Assembly (NCBI GenBank): GCA_049613665.1
Contig: JBMZCV010000060.1
Span: forward strand, 1 to 25,064
DNA from: JBMZCV01 sp049613665
GTDB taxonomy: Bacteria; Bacteroidota; Bacteroidia; Chitinophagales; UBA2359
Length of the DNA stretch: 25,064 bases
Direction: 5' to 3'
The notes below the pieces were generated by a model, which did no database searches, had not been told where the DNA came from, and worked only from the letters and a program-made list of their open reading frames with translations. The first letter of the stretch is position 1. The number at the start of each line of letters is the position of its first letter. Made by a program: the position numbers and the translations under genes. Positions 23,529 to 25,064 of the stretch are shown piece by piece.

Positions 23529-24821
23529 TTAAAACTGCTCTTTCCTAATTGGCCAAAAGAAAATGAAAGCCAAAATAAAAAACAACATCAGTGGCATTAC
23601 AGAAAGTCGCATACTGCCTGTGACGGTTTCGAGCAGGCCAAAAACGAAAGTTCCTGTGACGATAGCCAACTTTTCGCACACATCATAAAAGCTGAAATAA
23701 GAAGCATGGTCTTCTGTTTTCGGTAGCATTTTGGCGTAAGTGGAGCGAGAAAGTGCTTGTGTTCCACCCATAACAACTCCAACAACTGCTGCTAGTGCCA
23801 AAAAATCCCATTTTCCTTGCACAAAATAGGCAAATACACAAACGCCCATCCATACTAAAAGTGCATACATTAAGGTGGGCAAATTTCCTATTCTTTTTGA
23901 GCTATACGCAAAACCATACGCACCACCAATAGCTATAAGTTGTATCACAATCATAACCATAATTAGAAAATCGTCGGCCAATTCTAGTTCTTTTGTGCCA
24001 AAAAGTGTAGCCAAAAACATAATGGTTTGCAAGCCCATCATATAGAAAAAGAAGCCTCGCAAAAAGTTTTTTAAGGTAGGCAAATGTTTTATTTCTTGCC
24101 AAACTTTGCCTAATTCTTGATAGCCTTCGAGTAGATAGTTTCCTGTTGGAGCTTTATTGAATACGTTGCGAGGCAAAAAATAGAAAGAGATATGCGAAAA
24201 GAAAAACCACCACAAACCAACAATAACAAAAGAAAAGCGTGCGGCCATTCCTCCATTTGCAATGCCAAACAAACTAGGTTTCAAAACCATGGCGAGACAC
24301 AACAAAAGCAATAATACACTGCCGACATAGCCTAGCGAAAATCCTTTTGCACTAATTTGGTCATGCCTGTCTTTTGTTGCGACAATGGGCAAATAAGCAT
24401 TGTAAAAAACAATACTGCCCGAATAACCGACCGAAGCTAGAATAAGTGCGATAATTCCGACTTCGACGGTAGCCGAACTGTCGAAAAAATACATGCTCAT
24501 GCAAGCTAACGAGCCTAAGTAACAAAAAAGACGCATAAAGAATTTTTTGTTTCCTGTGTAGTCGGCGATAGAAGAGAGGAGGGGCGAAATGAAAGCGACA
24601 ATCAGAAAACCGATAGAAATAGCATAAGAAAACAAAGCTGAATTGACGATTTCCCAGCCAAAAAAGCTGACGATATCGCCATTTTCGTTTTTCGTAATGT
24701 CGTTGTAGTAAATAGGAAAAATAGCAGATGTAATGACGAGTGCATAAGCAGAGTTTGCCCAGTCATACATTGCCCAAGCATTGATAATTTTTGAGTCGTT
24801 TTGCTTGAAGTTTTGATTCAT
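23529..24821 (-). CDS. UMF1-family MFS transporter (Atg22-like)
   Basis: The 430-residue protein has about 12 membrane segments. It begins with A-W-A-M-Y-D-W-A-N-S-A-Y (15-26), the diagnostic N-terminus of the UMF1/Atg22-like branch of the major facilitator superfamily. In the second half, G-G-T-Q-A-L-S-R-S and a D-H-A-S-Y-F-S-F-Y motif after it are also typical. Fungal Atg22 exports amino acids from the vacuole; bacterial members are uncharacterised, so the substrate is open. It is common in Bacteroidota. It stands alone, with a family-B repeat 47 nt upstream and a family-A repeat immediately after its stop. Confidence 0.88.
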   Translation of the reverse strand: MNQNFKQNDSKIINAWAMYDWANSAYALVITSAIFPIYYNDITKNENGDIVSFFGWEIVNSALFSYAISIGFLIVAFISPLLSSIADYTGNKKFFMRLFCYLGSLACMSMYFFDSSATVEVGIIALILASVGYSGSIVFYNAYLPIVATKDRHDQISAKGFSLGYVGSVLLLLLCLAMVLKPSLFGIANGGMAARFSFVIVGLWWFFFSHISFYFLPRNVFNKAPTGNYLLEGYQELGKVWQEIKHLPTLKNFLRGFFFYMMGLQTIMFLATLFGTKELELADDFLIMVMIVIQLIAIGGAYGFAYSSKRIGNLPTLMYALLVWMGVCVFAYFVQGKWDFLALAAVVGVVMGGTQALSRSTYAKMLPKTEDHASYFSFYDVCEKLAIVTGTFVFGLLETVTGSMRLSVMPLMLFFILAFIFFWPIRKEQF

Positions 24822-24867
24822 ATTAAAAGGCGAAAATTGAAATGAAAAAGTGCTTAATTTCTTGTAA

Positions 24868-24955
24868 TAAGTAGCTGGACAGAAATAATGATACTTCTCG
24901 TTGAATCTAACACACTGATTATCAATACGTTAGCAACGAATCGACCGTTTATTCA
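24868..24955 (-). repeat. Family B dispersed repeat, copy B11
   Basis: TAAGTAGCTGGACAGAAATA, then CTCGTTGAATCTAACACACT, and GTTAGCAACGAATCGACCGT match copy B6 closely; the last 15 bp are replaced after TTTATT. It lies upstream of the UMF1-type gene in the usual orientation. Confidence 0.75.
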
Positions 24956-25064
24956 GCCATTTCCGCTTTGACGTTTTAATGACAATTAATAATAAAATAT
25001 TGCATTTTAATATATAAAAATGTCGTCAGAAAATCAAAAAGATTGACCTTTTAAAAATTAGTCT

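Noticed and set aside
6976..24955. CRISPR array made of the family-B repeats
   Set aside because: Copies are about 105 bp, kilobases apart, in both orientations and with internal hairpins; spacing is irregular and no cas genes are present.

Overview
The window is AT-rich (roughly one third G+C by eye) and reads as a member of the Bacteroidota, most likely a Cytophagales-type gliding or marine bacterium. The evidence is a C-terminal Por/type IX secretion sorting domain on the protein at 19934-21151, a Rho factor with a long charged insertion, gene starts that mostly lack a clear Shine-Dalgarno sequence, and family choices typical of that phylum (UMF1 transporter, GT9 with a C-terminal Cys cluster, PDZ-less trypsin-like protease). 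I cannot name the species. I see no rRNA, tRNA, transposase, integrase or CRISPR array.

Layout. 113-895 (-) is an HExxH metallopeptidase-like protein. 1080-4177 (+) is a tight three-gene unit: LysE-type exporter, GT9 glycosyltransferase and GT-C membrane glycosyltransferase. 4347-6947 (-) is a second unit: small unknown protein, MFS exporter, membrane-anchored NUC1-type nuclease. 7071-8615 (-) is a secreted trypsin-like protease. About 1.7 kb without genes follows, packed with repeats, and then rho (10318-11934, +). 12332-13270 (-) is a GT2 with membrane anchor; 13464-14261 (+) is a cobalamin/metal-binding-protein-like gene without a signal peptide; 14461-15261 (+) is a secreted coiled-coil protein of unknown function. 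15775-17654 (+) holds two tandem paralogous sulfotransferases, facing a GT4-methyltransferase pair on the minus strand (17749-19511). 19934-21151 (+) is a secreted helical protein with a type IX sorting tail. 21256-23216 (-) is a two-gene AAA15-type ATPase plus RloB/TOPRIM nuclease unit resembling the AbiL abortive-infection system. 23529-24821 (-) is a UMF1-type MFS transporter.

How the genes work together. Five glycosyltransferases or GT-like enzymes, two sulfotransferases and a methyltransferase suggest surface polysaccharide or lipid-glycan construction and decoration (inference). The ATPase/RloB pair is the best candidate for a phage-defence module.

The most unusual non-coding feature is two dispersed repeat families. 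Family B (about 105 bp, eleven full or partial copies) has an internal hairpin that is partly conserved, and most copies sit upstream of gene starts in one orientation. Family A (about 100-165 bp, four copies, with a long internal inverted repeat) sits just downstream of gene ends. No mobilising enzyme is present here, so both look like non-autonomous MITE/REP-type elements.
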